From Sporisorium sorghi (taxonomy: Eukaryota > Basidiomycota > Ustilaginomycetes > Ustilaginales > Ustilaginaceae), in NCBI GenBank assembly GCA_023212695.1, contig JALCCG010000065.1, positions 28,158-92,157 on the forward strand: a stretch of 64,000 bases of DNA, written 5' to 3'. Each line of letters starts with the position of its first letter. Within the stretch, counting starts at the first letter, position 1. The notes below the pieces were generated by a model that had not been told where the DNA came from, searched no databases, and saw only the letters and a list, made by a program, of their open reading frames with translations. A program made the position numbers and the translations under genes. This document shows positions 1-10,779 of this stretch, piece after piece.

Positions 1-1
1 C

Positions 2-3000
2 CTCGGTGCGGACGGCACCTCGGACCGCCAGGTCGCCAAGCAGCGTCTCGTCGATGCCAACGAGAAGCTCGGCCTGGCCCTCGCCAATGACGAGATCGAC
101 TACCTCGTCGACGCCTTCATCGCCGGCAAGGGAGACGGCTCCAACGCGCTCCGTCGCAACCCCACCGACGTCGAGCTCTTCATGTTTGCTCAGGTCAACT
201 CCGAGCACTGCCGTCACAAGATCTTCAACGCCGACTGGACCATCGACGGCAACACCATGCCCAACACCCTCTTCGGCATGATCCGCAACACGCACAAGCT
301 CCACCCGCAGCACACCATCAGCGCCTACTCGGACAACGCCGCCGTCATCGAAGGCTACGAGGCCACGCGTTTCGCTCCCTCCCCCGCCGGCGGCCTCACT
401 GTCTACCAAGGCGTCAAAGAGCCCATGCCTTTCCTCGCCAAGGTCGAGACCCACAACCACCCCACCGCCGTCTCGCCCTACCCTGGTGCCGCCACCGGCT
501 CCGGTGGTGAGATCCGTGACGAAGGCGCCGTCGGTCGCGGTTCCAAGCCCAAGGCCGGTCTCGTCGGATTCATGACCAGCAACCTTCTCCTCGAGGGCGA
601 CGGTCGCCAGCCTTGGGAGGAAGACTTTGGCAAGCCTTCGCACATCTCGAGCGCCTACGACATCATGATCGACGGCCCGCTCGGCAGTTCTGCCTTCAAC
701 AACGAGTTTGGTCGTCCCGGTCTCAGCGGCTTCTGGCGTACCTGGTCCGAGCGCGTGCCCATCGACGACGCCTCGAGCGAGGTGCGTGGCTACCACAAGC
801 CTATCATGCTCGCCGGTGGTCTCGGCAACGTGCGTCCCAAGAATGCGCTCAAATCCAAGATCACGCCCGATGCCGCCATCATCGTGCTCGGTGGTCCCGG
901 TATGCTTATCGGCCTCGGCGGCGGTGCTGCTTCGTCCATGGCCAGTGGCAGCTCGTCGCGTGCGGCTCTTGACTTTGCCTCGGTGCAGCGTGACAACCCG
1001 GAGATGCAGAGGCGCTGCCAGCAGGTCATCGACGCCTGCACTGCGCTCAGCGATGCGCCCGGTGTTATCGAGGGCCGCGTCGGCGAGGGCAACCCCATCC
1101 AGTCTATCCACGACGTCGGTGCTGGTGGTATCAGCAATGCGCTGCCCGAGCTCGTGCACGATGCTGGCCTCGGTGCGCGCTTCGAGATCCGCGATGTGCT
1201 CGTCGACGACCCGTCCATGAGCCCCATGGAGATCTGGTGCAACGAGTCGCAGGAGCGCTACGTGCTGGCTGTCAGCCAGGAGGATCTCCCTCGTTTCGAG
1301 GCCATCGCCAAGCGAGAGCGATGCCCTTACTCGGTCGTCGGCCGCGCCACCGTCGAGCAGGAGCTCGTCGTCACCGACCGTCTGCTCGGCGGCACGCCCA
1401 TCCACCTCCCCATGCCCATCCTCTTTGGCAAGCCGCCCAAGATCGCGCGTCAGGCTCAGAGCAAGCAGCTCCTCCGTGTTCCTTTCGACTCGACCTTGAC
1501 ATCGTACCTTCCGCACAGCAAGGACGACCCCGTCAAGATGTTTGCCGAGGCCGTCGACCGCGTCCTCCACCTGCCCACGGTTGCGTCCAAGAACTTTTTG
1601 ATCACCATCGGCGACCGAAGCATCACGGGTCTCGTGGTTCGCGACCAGATGGTGGGTCCTTACCAAGTGCCCGTCGCCGATGTCGCTGTCACGCGCACGT
1701 CGTACGGCTTTGACGAGAGCCTCACTGGTGAAGCCGTCGCCTCGGGTGAGCGCACCCCGCTCGCGCTCATCAGCGCCGCTGCTTCGGCACGCATGGCCGT
1801 GGCCGAATCGCTCACCAACATCGCCGCTGCCAGCATCGAGAGCCTCGAGCGCATCAAGCTTTCCGCGAATTGGATGTGCGCCGCGAGCCACTCGGACGAG
1901 GGCGCGCGTCTGTACGAAGCTGTGCAGGCCATTGGTCTGGACCTGTGCCCCAAGCTCGGCCTGGCCATCCCCGTCGGAAAGGATTCGATGTCGATGAAGA
2001 TGGCCTGGGAGTCGGCCGAGGGCGAGAAGCGCGAAGTGACTGCGCCTCTCTCGCTCACCGTGACCGCGTTCGGACCCGTCGACGACATCACGCGCACCTG
2101 GACGCCCCAGCTGCGCACCGACGTCGACGACACGGTGCTGCTGTTCGTCGACCTCGCCGGGGGCAAGCAGCGTCTGGGCGGCTCGTGTCTCGCCCAGGTG
2201 TTCCGCCAGCTGGGCCACGAGGCGCCGGACGTCGAGGACGCCGCGGTGCTCAAGGCGTTCTTCGAGGCGTGCTACACGCTCAAGCAGCTGCGCGTGCAGA
2301 AGCGCGACGAGGGCAGCCTGGTGCTCGCCTACCACGACCGTTCCGACGGTGGTCTCATCACTGCGATTCTCGAGATGTGCTTTGCGGGACACTGCGGTGC
2401 CGAGGTGTTTGTGGATGCGCTCGATGCCGAGCTGCGCGATCCCGTGGCGGCGCTGTTCAACGAGGAGCTGGGTGCGGTGATGCAGGTCAAGGCGGGCGAT
2501 GTCAAGGCGGTGTCGGCGGTGCTCACGGCTGCTGGTGTGCCTTCGACCAGCCTGCACGTGGTGGGACGTGTTACGCCCGAGTCGCAGGAGATCAAGGTGG
2601 TGGCGCGTTCGCAGCCGCTGCTGGCCTCGACGCGTGCTACGCTGCAAAAGGCGTGGGCCGAGACATCTTACCGCATGCAGAGCCTGCGTGACAACCCGGA
2701 GACAGCAGCCACCGAATACAGCCTGATCACGGACGAGCCCACTTCGGCGGCGGCGCTGCGGTACGAGCTCACGTACAACCCGCGCGAGGACGTGCTGGGC
2801 GCCTCTGTCGTCCAAGCCGCGCTCGACGCTCGACCCAAGGTGGCCATCCTGCGCGAGCAGGGAGTCAACGGGCAGATCGAGATGGCGTGGGCCTTTACGC
2901 GTGCTGGCTTCTGTGCCGTGGACGTGCACATGTCGGACCTGGTCGAGGGTCGCGTGACGCTGGACCAATTCAAGGGTCTTGCCGCGTGCGGCGGCTTCTC

Positions 3001-3640
3001 GTTCGGCGACGTGCTGGGCGCCGGCAGCGGATGGGCCAAGTCGATCCTGCTCAACCCGAGCGTCAAGGCGCAGTTTGTCGACTTCTTCCAGAAGCGCACC
3101 GACACGTTGGCACTCGGCGTGTGCAACGGCTGCCAGCTGCTGTCGCAGCTCGGCGTGGCGGGTTTGATCCCGGAAGCACAGCACTGGCCGCTGTTCAAGC
3201 CCAACGAATCAGGCCGCTTCGAGGCGCGTCTCTCCACCGTCGAGATCACCCAGACCGGCGGAAAGAGCAGCATCTTCCTCGCGGACATGGCCGGCTCCGT
3301 GCTGCCCGCCATCATCGCGCACGGTGAAGGAAGAGCGTCGTTCCGCAACAAAGGCGACCTCGAGGCGTGCAAGGCCAACAACCAGGTGGCCATGCAGTAC
3401 GTCGACCAGCGCTACCCGATCAACCCGAACGGCTCGCCCGAGGGTGTCACGGCGATCACGGCGAACGGAGGAAGAGTGTTGGCGCTCATGCCGCACCCGG
3501 AGCGTGGCGTTGCGCTGTCGAGCATGAGCTGGGCGCCCGCCGAGGCGTATGCGCGGGGCGACAAGGGCTGGGCGGGCAAAGGACCGTGGTTCAGGATGTT
3601 TGAGAACGCCAGGAAGTGGGTCGCTTCTCAGGAGATGTAG
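2..3640 (+). CDS. ADE6: Phosphoribosylformylglycinamidine synthase (FGAM synthetase), 5'-truncated by window edge
   Basis: This enzyme converts FGAR, glutamine and ATP to FGAM in de novo purine synthesis in the cytosol. The reading frame is open from base 2, so the true start lies upstream; 1212 residues are visible against about 1340 for eukaryotic homologues. In order it shows the N-terminal signature [11 protein letters not shown], the nucleotide/Mg region with [19 protein letters not shown], the repeated AIR-synthase-like half with the [12 protein letters not shown] and YHDRSDGG motifs, and a C-terminal glutamine amidotransferase. The amidotransferase nucleophile is the Cys in GVCNGCQLL (codon at 3122) and its His/Glu partners lie in MPHPER near 3490. 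No intron interrupts the visible part. The 3' end converges on the phosducin-like gene, 148 nt away. Identification is firm; the symbol follows yeast usage. Confidence 0.97.
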   Translation, partial: LGADGTSDRQVAKQRLVDANEKLGLALANDEIDYLVDAFIAGKGDGSNALRRNPTDVELFMFAQVNSEHCRHKIFNADWTIDGNTMPNTLFGMIRNTHKLHPQHTISAYSDNAAVIEGYEATRFAPSPAGGLTVYQGVKEPMPFLAKVETHNHPTAVSPYPGAATGSGGEIRDEGAVGRGSKPKAGLVGFMTSNLLLEGDGRQPWEEDFGKPSHISSAYDIMIDGPLGSSAFNNEFGRPGLSGFWRTWSERVPIDDASSEVRGYHKPIMLAGGLGNVRPKNALKSKITPDAAIIVLGGPGMLIGLGGGAASSMASGSSSRAALDFASVQRDNPEMQRRCQQVIDACTALSDAPGVIEGRVGEGNPIQSIHDVGAGGISNALPELVHDAGLGARFEIRDVLVDDPSMSPMEIWCNESQERYVLAVSQEDLPRFEAIAKRERCPYSVVGRATVEQELVVTDRLLGGTPIHLPMPILFGKPPKIARQAQSKQLLRVPFDSTLTSYLPHSKDDPVKMFAEAVDRVLHLPTVASKNFLITIGDRSITGLVVRDQMVGPYQVPVADVAVTRTSYGFDESLTGEAVASGERTPLALISAAASARMAVAESLTNIAAASIESLERIKLSANWMCAASHSDEGARLYEAVQAIGLDLCPKLGLAIPVGKDSMSMKMAWESAEGEKREVTAPLSLTVTAFGPVDDITRTWTPQLRTDVDDTVLLFVDLAGGKQRLGGSCLAQVFRQLGHEAPDVEDAAVLKAFFEACYTLKQLRVQKRDEGSLVLAYHDRSDGGLITAILEMCFAGHCGAEVFVDALDAELRDPVAALFNEELGAVMQVKAGDVKAVSAVLTAAGVPSTSLHVVGRVTPESQEIKVVARSQPLLASTRATLQKAWAETSYRMQSLRDNPETAATEYSLITDEPTSAAALRYELTYNPREDVLGASVVQAALDARPKVAILREQGVNGQIEMAWAFTRAGFCAVDVHMSDLVEGRVTLDQFKGLAACGGFSFGDVLGAGSGWAKSILLNPSVKAQFVDFFQKRTDTLALGVCNGCQLLSQLGVAGLIPEAQHWPLFKPNESGRFEARLSTVEITQTGGKSSIFLADMAGSVLPAIIAHGEGRASFRNKGDLEACKANNQVAMQYVDQRYPINPNGSPEGVTAITANGGRVLALMPHPERGVALSSMSWAPAEAYARGDKGWAGKGPWFRMFENARKWVASQEM

Positions 3641-3788
3641 AAGTTGTTAGAATCTATGTGTAAATGAATGGGATCGTTTTCGGTATGCTTTGCGTCTGTG
3701 GTGAGAGGGAAGACACACTTGAATCACAGCGAACGAGCGAGTTGACGGTGACAAAGCGTTTTGAACATTGCAAAGCCGTACTGGAATC

Positions 3789-4928
3789 TCAGTCGTCATC
3801 GTCATCGTTACCCACAACCGTATCCGACTGCGCCCTCGGTTGCCCCGCATCGTTCGCCGGCAACGCACCATGCGACTGCAACAGATCGCGCACATCCTGC
3901 TCAGTTCCCTGACGCCAGAGCGGATCCAGATCCAACCTCACCAGGTTGGCCACCAGCTTGCCCGCCCTGTACACCAACACGGTCGGCAGCACCTGGAGCG
4001 TCTTTGAGTTGTACTCGTCAAACTCTTCCTCCTCCTCCTCCTCCTCCTCCTCCTCATCCTCATCGGAGCGACCGAAGCCGATAGCGGCCGCTTGAACTTG
4101 CAGGAACTTGGTGTGCGGGTAGACGCGCGCTAGCGAGGCGAGCGAGGCGGTGAGCGCATTGCACTGCGCCACGGCCTTGGAGTAGATATGTATCACGATG
4201 GTGACGTGTGCGTCTTCGTTGTCGATGCTGGACACGTAGCCGCGCTCGTCGACTTCGCGGAGGTGGCCGAAGTAGCGGTCGGTTGTTGAGGCTGCAGTGG
4301 TGGTGGGTTGGGTGCCGGAGACGAGCGCGCTGCTGCGTGCGGCGTGGAAGGACTTGAGCTCGGCGATGCGCATCTCTCTTCTGCGCTCCTTGGCCTGCAG
4401 GTCGGCGATGGCGCTCTGGCTTACCGTCGACTCGTCGTCGCTGTCGCGGTTCTCGCGCTGCAGCTGAGCGGCGTGCTCGCGTTTTTCTCGAGCGACCTGC
4501 TCGGTGTACGTCTCGGAGGAGAGGGCCATCGCCTGCATCTGCCGGTTGGTGGCATGGATGGACGCGGTGCGCGCGGCGTATTCTTGTTGAGCACGAAGCT
4601 GCCGATCACGCAGAACGCCTTTGGGCCCGGTGTTGGTCGCACCCTCCTCGCCGCGGTTGGCTGTGCGCGAGGACTGCAGCCCTTTGATGGCACTGCTCGC
4701 CCCTGCACCACCCGCAGCGCGAGAGTGTGCTGTACCCTCGTCGTCGTCGTCGTCGTCGTTGTAGTAGTCTTGATCGTCGTCGTCCGGCAAATCGGAGCCG
4801 AGCTCGTCGTCGGTGTTGGGCGCAGAACGGTCCGAGTCGTGACGACGGTCTTGGCGGTAGGACGAGGCTGGTTGCGCATCGACGCCGTGCAGGATGGCTG
4901 CTTCGATGGGGTCGCCGCTTCCGGACAT
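3789..4928 (-). CDS. Phosducin-like protein (thioredoxin-fold)
   Basis: The 379-residue product has a disordered, acidic N-terminal half and a C-terminal phosducin-type thioredoxin domain from about residue 215. Recognisable segments are FGHLREVDERGY, VTIVIHIYSKAVAQCNAL and LQVLPTVLVYRAGKLVANLV. Phosducin-like proteins act as cofactors of the CCT chaperonin in assembling G-beta-gamma and other clients; that role is inferred from the family. A redox CXXC pair is absent, as expected in this family. A run of 11 Glu inside DED-E(n)-FDEY (about residues 291-303, encoded by a CTC-rich repeat at about 4027-4056) is inserted in the thioredoxin core between a strand and the LPT motif. The PhLP1 branch seems likelier than PhLP2/3 from the VHIY and FGHLRE wording. 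The start is the ATG at 4926-4928. Confidence 0.85.
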   Translation of the reverse strand: MSGSGDPIEAAILHGVDAQPASSYRQDRRHDSDRSAPNTDDELGSDLPDDDDQDYYNDDDDDDEGTAHSRAAGGAGASSAIKGLQSSRTANRGEEGATNTGPKGVLRDRQLRAQQEYAARTASIHATNRQMQAMALSSETYTEQVAREKREHAAQLQRENRDSDDESTVSQSAIADLQAKERRREMRIAELKSFHAARSSALVSGTQPTTTAASTTDRYFGHLREVDERGYVSSIDNEDAHVTIVIHIYSKAVAQCNALTASLASLARVYPHTKFLQVQAAAIGFGRSDEDEEEEEEEEEEEFDEYNSKTLQVLPTVLVYRAGKLVANLVRLDLDPLWRQGTEQDVRDLLQSHGALPANDAGQPRAQSDTVVGNDDDDD

Positions 4929-5528
4929 GGTTGTGGTTGCGCACTACCCTGAGCGGTGGTGATAGGAAGGAATGCAGTGAAGGAGTGAGTGAATCGGAGC
5001 ACGCCGCTGCTTATATGGTGTGTGTACCGGCGGCAGAAAGGGTGGTTCTGGTGGTGCAAAAGTTTTTCTCTTCTTGGTGGAGGCTGGTGGGGCGGTGAAA
5101 TGCTGCAAGTGTCCTCCTGCTCCTCTTCTCCTCGTCTCGTCTCTTTCTCTCTCTTTCGTGTCTGGTTTGTTGTGGGGCGTGGGAGACACACAAAAGTGCT
5201 AGGTCAGGGGAACAAAGGGGACGGTGTTGGTGTGTGCGGGTCCTTCTCGCAGCAGCAGCAACTCAGACAAAAAGAAAGCTCTAAAAAAAGTCGAGAACAT
5301 GCAACGACGCTTGACAGACGCTTGACTGGCCCGTTCGTCTTTCTTGGACTTGCGCTGTCCATCGAAGCTCAGATGCATGAAAGAGCGCTCAAAGCGTGGG
5401 AAGCGCAGTCAAAAAAAAAAAAAAGGGTGTTGGTTTTGCAGCGCATTTTTCTACTTTGTTGGAATCGATGATGTAACAGTCTTCAAATTTTGAGCATCAT
5501 CTCGCACGAGTCACCTTTCGGCAGAGTC

Positions 5529-5531
<3 letters not shown>

Positions 5532-5576
<45 letters not shown>

Positions 5577-5597
5577 TCTTTTTTTTTTTTTTTTTTT
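5532..5597. repeat. Poly(T) tract, 44 T then 19 T
   Basis: T runs at 5532-5575 and 5579-5597 are separated only by GTC. They lie immediately left of the sequencing gap and probably explain the assembly break. Confidence 0.95.
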
Positions 5598-5636
5598 CTT
5601 TTTGGCTCTTGGTTTGCTTCATAATAAAAATGATTG

Positions 5637-5646
5637 NNNNNNNNNN
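5637..5646. other. Assembly gap (10 N)
   Basis: Ten N bases lie between A/T-rich sequences in the promoter region of isoleucyl-tRNA synthetase. The true length of the missing sequence cannot be known from the window; ten may be a placeholder. Confidence 0.98.
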
Positions 5647-5727
5647 TTTCTTTTTTTTGTGAAACGAGTTGATAATATTCTTTAAATTTTTGATACATTT
5701 TGAGAAACACTCTCTTTCCGAATTGTT

Positions 5728-5729
<2 letters not shown>

Positions 5730-5771
<42 letters not shown>
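5730..5771. repeat. Poly(T) tract, 42 T
   Basis: An uninterrupted T run ends about 220 nt before the isoleucyl-tRNA synthetase ATG. Poly(dA:dT) tracts of this size usually exclude nucleosomes, so a promoter role is plausible but inferred. Confidence 0.95.
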
Positions 5772-5991
5772 CCCTTTTGTGGCTCAGACTTCTTCTTGCC
5801 GCTGTGCCGTGCCGTGCGTTTGCAGCAAAAGAAAGCTGAGTCTTTTGTTCTTTCTCGTCGTGTTGGTTGTCGGCTTGCACTTGTTAGCTCCGAGTCACCT
5901 TTGCCTTTTCTCCTCCTCTCCACCATCTATCTCAGCCAAGTTTTTGCTTCAGTCGCGCCCCCTCGTCGGTGCGATCCATTGTCGTACATAG

Positions 5992-8900
5992 ATGGCAGAG
6001 ACAACAGATCCCGCCGCCGTCTTTGGCGAGCACGAGGTCACTGCCACCTTTAACTTCCCCACAGAAGAAGAAAAAGTCATCCGATACTGGCGCGCCATCG
6101 ACGCCTTCAAGACTTCCCTCAAGCAGAGCGAAGGCAGAAAACCCTTCAGCTTCTACGACGGTCCTCCCTTTGCCACCGGCTTGCCCCACTACGGCCATCT
6201 CCTCGCCGGCACGGTCAAGGACATTGTCACTCGACACGCACACTCCACCGGTCACTATGTCGACCGTCGCTTCGGCTGGGACTGCCACGGTCTCCCCGTC
6301 GAGCACGAGATCGACAAGAAGCTCGGCATCAAGGGCAAGGAGGATGTCATGGCCATGGGCATCGATAAGTACAACGCAGAGTGCAAGGCCATCGTCATGA
6401 CCTACCAAAAGGAATGGAAGGACACCGTAGAGCGCATGGGTAGATGGATCGACTTTGACAATGGCTACAAGACCATGGACCTCAACTTCATGGAGTCTGT
6501 CTGGTGGGTCTTCAAGACGCTCCACCAGAAGGGTCTCGTCTACCAGGGAATCCGTGTCATGCCCTACTCGACCGCCTGCACCACTCCGCTCTCCAACTTT
6601 GAGGCCGGTCTCGACTACCGCGAGGTGCAGGACCCCGCCGTCACCGTCAGCTTCCCCCTCGTAGAAGACCCCAAGACTGCCTTCCTCGCTTGGACCACCA
6701 CCCCTTGGACCCTCCCTTCCAATCTGGGTCTTTGCGTCCACCCCGACTTCAACTACATCAAGATCCACGACGACGAGCGCGACATGAACTTTATCATCCA
6801 CGAGGACCTCCTCACCACCCTCTACAAGCACCCCAAAAAGGCCAAGTTCCAAAAGATCGAAACCTTCAGGGGCAAGGATCTCGTCGGCAAGCAGTACGAG
6901 CCCATCTTCCCTTACTTCCAGGAGCGCTTCAAGGGCCGTGCCTTCCGTGTTCTCTCCGACACCTACGTCACCTCGGACGCCGGTACCGGCATCGTCCACC
7001 AGGCTCCTGCCTTTGGTGACGACGATCACCGCGTCGCCATCGCCCACGGTGTCATCAGCCGCGACGAGACTCCCCCCAACCCCGTCGACGGCTCGGGCCG
7101 ATACACCAACGAGGTGCCCGACTACGAGGGTGTCCACGTCAAGGACGCCGACAAGGCCATCCAAAAGGACCTCAAGGCGCGCGGCCGCCTCATTGTGCAG
7201 GCCACCCTCAGCCATCAGTACCCCTTCTGCTGGCGATCGGGCACCCCGCTCATCTACAAGGCCATCCCCTCGTGGTTCGTGCGCGTCGAGCCTGTCATCG
7301 AGAAGCTCGTCAAGAACAACGACGCCACGCGCTGGGTGCCTGCCCACGTCGGCGAGGGTCGATTCGGCAGCTGGATCGCCAACGCTCGCGATTGGAACAT
7401 CTCTCGTAACCGATACTGGGGTACGCCCATCCCATTGTGGGCCAGCGAGGACATGCAGGAGATCGTCTGCGTCGGTTCCGTCGAGGAGCTCGAGAAGCTC
7501 TCGGGCGTTACAGGCATCACCGATCTGCACAAGGACAAGATCGACCACATCACCATCCCTTCGCAACAGGGCAAGGGCCAGCTCAAGCGTGTCGAAGAGG
7601 TCTTTGACTGCTGGTTCGAGTCCGGCTCCATGCCCTACGCGCAAGCCCACTATCCGTTCGAAAGCAAGGACAAGTTTGAAAAGTCGTTCCCGGCCGACTT
7701 TATCTCGGAAGGTCTCGACCAGACTCGAGGTTGGTTCTACACGCTCCTCATCTTGGCTACGCACCTCTTCGACACGGCGCCATGGAAGAACCTCATCGTC
7801 AGCGGTCTCGTCTTGGCCGCCGACGGCAAAAAGATGAGCAAGTCGCTGCGCAACTACCCGGACCCCAACCTGCTCATCAACCAGTACGGTGCCGATGCCA
7901 TCCGACTCTACCTCATCAACTCGCCCGTCGTGCGTGCCGAGAACCTGCGCTTCAAGGAGGAAGGCGTCAAGGAGGTTGTGGCTTCCACCTTCTTGCCCTG
8001 GCTCAACTCGTTCCGCTTCTTCCTCGGCTCGGTCAGCCTGCTCGAAAAGGACCACGGCATCAAGTTCATCTACCAGAACAAGGCTGAAAAGTCGTCCAAT
8101 GTCATGGACCGATGGATCCTCGCGCGCTGCCAGTCGCTCATCAAGCTCATCAGCGAAGAGATGGCCGCCTACCGCCTCTACACGGTGGTGCCGCGCCTGG
8201 GCGAGCTCATCGATGAGCTGACCAACTGGTACATTCGCTTCAACCGTCGTCGCTTGAAGGGCGAGAACGGTGTCGAGGATACGCAGGCGGCGCTCAACTC
8301 GTTGTTCGAGACGCTCTACACGCTCTGCCGCACCTTGTCGTCGTTCACGCCCTTCTTGACCGAGAACCTGTACCAGGGTCTGCGCAAGTTCCTGCCAGCG
8401 CCCGCGGCGGACGACAAGGAGGATTACCGCAGTGTCCACTTTTTGTCGTTCCCCGAGGTCAACGAGTCGTACTTTGACCCTGTCATCCAGCGTCAGTTCA
8501 AGGCGCTCCAATCGGTTGTCGAGCTGGGCCGTGTCATCCGCGTCAACCACAACCTGCCCATCCGTGTGCCGCTCAAGGAGCTCGTGGTCTTCCACACCGA
8601 TAAAGAGTATCTGCAGGATGTCGAGTCGCTGTCGGACTACATCAAGGAGGAGCTCAACGTGCGCGATCTGGTGCTGTCGTCGGACGAGGCCAAGTGCGGA
8701 GTGCGCTTCAAGCTGTTTGCCGATTGGCCCGTGCTCGGACGCAAGCTGCGCAAGGACGTGGGCAAGGTGCGCAAGGGTCTCGAGAGCGTCGCGTCGGACG
8801 ATGCCAAGAGGTACCGCGAGACGGGCAAGCTCAACGTTGCCGGTGTCGACTTGGTCGAAGGCGATCTGCGTGTGATCCGCTACGTCGAGACCAAGGAGGT

Positions 8901-9255
8901 CGAGGGCACGTTCGAGTCGAACACGGACGGCAATGTTGTCGTGCTGCTCGACGTGCAGCAGCGACCGGAGCTCGTTTCGGAGGGCACGGCGCGCGAGGTG
9001 GTCAACCGCATCCAGCGTCTGCGAAAGAAGGCGGGCTTGGTGGCGACCGATGAGGTGGATGCGTTCTACTCGTTCGAGGCCGGATTGGGCCAGGCGCTGG
9101 CAGAGTGCATCGAGAGCCAGCAGGAGACGTTCATGAAGGCGCTGCGCAGGAAGCCGTTGCCTGAGGCAGAGAAGCGTGCGGATGCAAAGGTGATTCTGCA
9201 GGAGGAGCAGGAGGTGGGCGAGGACAAGTTCATGCTGACGCTGGCCTGGGCTTGA
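5992..9255 (+). CDS. ILS1: Isoleucyl-tRNA synthetase, cytosolic
   Basis: This class I aminoacyl-tRNA synthetase charges tRNA-Ile. The 1087-residue product matches the usual size of the eukaryotic cytosolic enzyme (about 1070). The HIGH signature reads HYGH at residues 66-69 within PPFATGLPHYGHLLAG. The KMSKS loop is intact at residues 614-618. The editing (CP1) domain lies between, with WTTTPWTLPSNL and TGIVHQAPAFGDDDH. The anticodon-binding region follows the catalytic core, with RWILARCQSLI and TNWYIRFNRRRLKG. There is no N-terminal mitochondrial presequence, so this is the cytosolic form. The gene has no introns. The ATG at 5992 is preceded by a pyrimidine-rich leader. The 3' end converges on SNU23, with 192 nt between stop codons. 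Confidence 0.97.
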   Translation: MAETTDPAAVFGEHEVTATFNFPTEEEKVIRYWRAIDAFKTSLKQSEGRKPFSFYDGPPFATGLPHYGHLLAGTVKDIVTRHAHSTGHYVDRRFGWDCHGLPVEHEIDKKLGIKGKEDVMAMGIDKYNAECKAIVMTYQKEWKDTVERMGRWIDFDNGYKTMDLNFMESVWWVFKTLHQKGLVYQGIRVMPYSTACTTPLSNFEAGLDYREVQDPAVTVSFPLVEDPKTAFLAWTTTPWTLPSNLGLCVHPDFNYIKIHDDERDMNFIIHEDLLTTLYKHPKKAKFQKIETFRGKDLVGKQYEPIFPYFQERFKGRAFRVLSDTYVTSDAGTGIVHQAPAFGDDDHRVAIAHGVISRDETPPNPVDGSGRYTNEVPDYEGVHVKDADKAIQKDLKARGRLIVQATLSHQYPFCWRSGTPLIYKAIPSWFVRVEPVIEKLVKNNDATRWVPAHVGEGRFGSWIANARDWNISRNRYWGTPIPLWASEDMQEIVCVGSVEELEKLSGVTGITDLHKDKIDHITIPSQQGKGQLKRVEEVFDCWFESGSMPYAQAHYPFESKDKFEKSFPADFISEGLDQTRGWFYTLLILATHLFDTAPWKNLIVSGLVLAADGKKMSKSLRNYPDPNLLINQYGADAIRLYLINSPVVRAENLRFKEEGVKEVVASTFLPWLNSFRFFLGSVSLLEKDHGIKFIYQNKAEKSSNVMDRWILARCQSLIKLISEEMAAYRLYTVVPRLGELIDELTNWYIRFNRRRLKGENGVEDTQAALNSLFETLYTLCRTLSSFTPFLTENLYQGLRKFLPAPAADDKEDYRSVHFLSFPEVNESYFDPVIQRQFKALQSVVELGRVIRVNHNLPIRVPLKELVVFHTDKEYLQDVESLSDYIKEELNVRDLVLSSDEAKCGVRFKLFADWPVLGRKLRKDVGKVRKGLESVASDDAKRYRETGKLNVAGVDLVEGDLRVIRYVETKEVEGTFESNTDGNVVVLLDVQQRPELVSEGTAREVVNRIQRLRKKAGLVATDEVDAFYSFEAGLGQALAECIESQQETFMKALRRKPLPEAEKRADAKVILQEEQEVGEDKFMLTLAWA

Positions 9256-9447
9256 GGTGGTTGTTAGAGGTAGAATGAAGAATGTAGTGGTGATTCGTTC
9301 TCATTGTGTGTGTGTGTGCGTGCAGCGTGTGTAGAATACAGTGAGTGCGGGTATATGTGAGCGAAATGAGGGCAAGTCGAGAGGGTAGGGTATATATGAC
9401 CGAGATCTGAATCGGCAGACGCGCCTAGGGCAACAGACATTCCATGA

Positions 9448-10188
9448 TCAACGCTTCTTGGTGGATCCAAAGCCGCCAAAGCCCATGGCAGCCATCATTG
9501 CAGCTTCGCTACCGTCGCCCTCCGCCGCGCCTGCTTCCGGTTGAGGCTCAGTGTTGTTCGAGGCAGACTTCTTGAGCAGCTTCTGCTGTCTCCTCTTGGC
9601 CCTCTTCTCTTCGCGTGCTTTTTGCTCCTGCTCAGCAATCTGTTGAATGCGCCGATCGAAATCATACGCATCACTCTTTTTGCTAGCCCCCGACGCAGCC
9701 GCAGCGTCTTTGGTCAACTTGTCCAACATCTCCTCTACCTCCTGCAGCGTCGCCCTGTTCTGCTGAGTCGACTGCCCGATGCGCAACAGATGTACGCGTC
9801 CATTGATATGGTCCAAATAGGCCAGATTGTCCTTGAGCAGCTTGCGGCACACTTCGCAATAAAACCCGGGCCCCGTTTGCCCTTTCCCACCGTCTGCAGC
9901 GAGGTCGACCATGAGCGTCTTGCCCTGGTTGCGTTCGAGGTCGAGCGGTGCGCGGCGCTGCTGCATGGCGAGCTCGGGCTCGGGTGCGTTGGATTTGAGT
10001 CGTTTCAGGGGTTGCAGGCCCTGCAGGCGGCGTTCGGCGTTGACCGAGTCGAGTTCGGCCTGGCGCTTTTCGCGTGACATGGCTTTGCGTGAGAACTCGT
10101 CCTTGTCCCAGGTACGGCGGCTGGGGCCGACGCCTTTGCTGGTGCTGTCGCCAGCGGCGGCGGAGGTGGATGGTTTGGTTTGCGACAT
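9448..10188 (-). CDS. SNU23: U4/U6.U5 tri-snRNP protein SNU23 / ZMAT2-like
   Basis: The 246-residue product has the ZMAT2/Snu23 layout. A basic N-terminal helix region contains RRTWDKDEFSRKA. A U1-type C2H2 zinc finger follows, with Cys111, Cys114, His127 and His133 in FYCEVCRKLLKDNLAYLDHI. The C-terminal half is a charged coiled coil (QQIAEQEQKAREEKRAKRR). In yeast and human this protein joins the pre-B spliceosome with Prp38 near the U6 ACAGAGA/5' splice site helix; that role is taken from the family. The gene is intronless and starts at the ATG on 10186-10188. It is divergent from the nucleoporin gene, with a shared 0.6 kb promoter region. Confidence 0.93.
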   Translation of the reverse strand: MSQTKPSTSAAAGDSTSKGVGPSRRTWDKDEFSRKAMSREKRQAELDSVNAERRLQGLQPLKRLKSNAPEPELAMQQRRAPLDLERNQGKTLMVDLAADGGKGQTGPGFYCEVCRKLLKDNLAYLDHINGRVHLLRIGQSTQQNRATLQEVEEMLDKLTKDAAAASGASKKSDAYDFDRRIQQIAEQEQKAREEKRAKRRQQKLLKKSASNNTEPQPEAGAAEGDGSEAAMMAAMGFGGFGSTKKR

Positions 10189-10779
10189 GATCGCAATCGG
10201 AGAGGCTATGATGGGATGGTGGTTGGAAGGGGGGAGAGGTCGAAGTGGGAAGCTCCACTTCCATCAAGAGCAGCGAGAAAGTCAAGTTCTCCGACTTCCG
10301 AAAAGCGGAGAAAGGTGATCGCGTTTCAAATCGGGGATGTGATGGCGTAGAGCCAGAGAGACGCGAAGAGCGAGAAAATGTGATCTTCTGAAGAGAGACA
10401 AAAGATCCTTTTCCTCTTCAGAGAGAGAGAGAGAGAGAGCACTGACCTTCGCGACTTTTTTTCAGTGTTTTTGTGCCAAAGAGTCGCAATCCAATCAATC
10501 CAATTCCTCGTCGCCACCATCACCATCACCTTCACCATCACCTTTCCTCGTTTCGCTTCTCATCCATCTCCTTTTCATCTTCTCTTCTTCATTCTTTCGA
10601 ATCGCATCCTTTTTCGGGGCCGGAATAAACATCGGTGCGCGCGCATCCGCAGTCGTGTCGCGCTCAACTTGGAGCACATCAGACAAAGAAACACCTTGGA
10701 TCAATCAAGTTCCATCCCGCATCGGCAGTCGCGGTGATCGTTCAGTTTCAGCAGTCAGCGCTTGACCGCTTCCTACAAC
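10189..10779. other. Shared promoter region of SNU23 and the Nup98-type gene
   Basis: This 591-nt spacer between two divergent genes contains a (GA) microsatellite near 10420-10439 and pyrimidine-rich leader sequence in front of the nucleoporin ATG. I see no further gene. Confidence 0.75.

Larger units (their letters stand above)
4929..5991. other. Intergenic divergent promoter region with homopolymers and an assembly gap
   Basis: This 1.06 kb separates the phosducin-like gene (-) from isoleucyl-tRNA synthetase (+) and should hold both promoters. It contains very long T runs (5532-5575, 5579-5597, 5730-5771) and a run of N. The lysine or phenylalanine-rich open frames here are translations of homopolymers. 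I see no gene. Confidence 0.8.

Noticed and set aside
5483..5926. Lysine-rich minus-strand frames across the N gap
   Set aside because: Translation of poly(T) tracts and of N; no real coding content.
5932..8595. 887-codon open frame antisense to isoleucyl-tRNA synthetase
   Set aside because: It mirrors a well-identified gene. High GC at third codon positions suppresses antisense stops, and the product has no recognisable domain.
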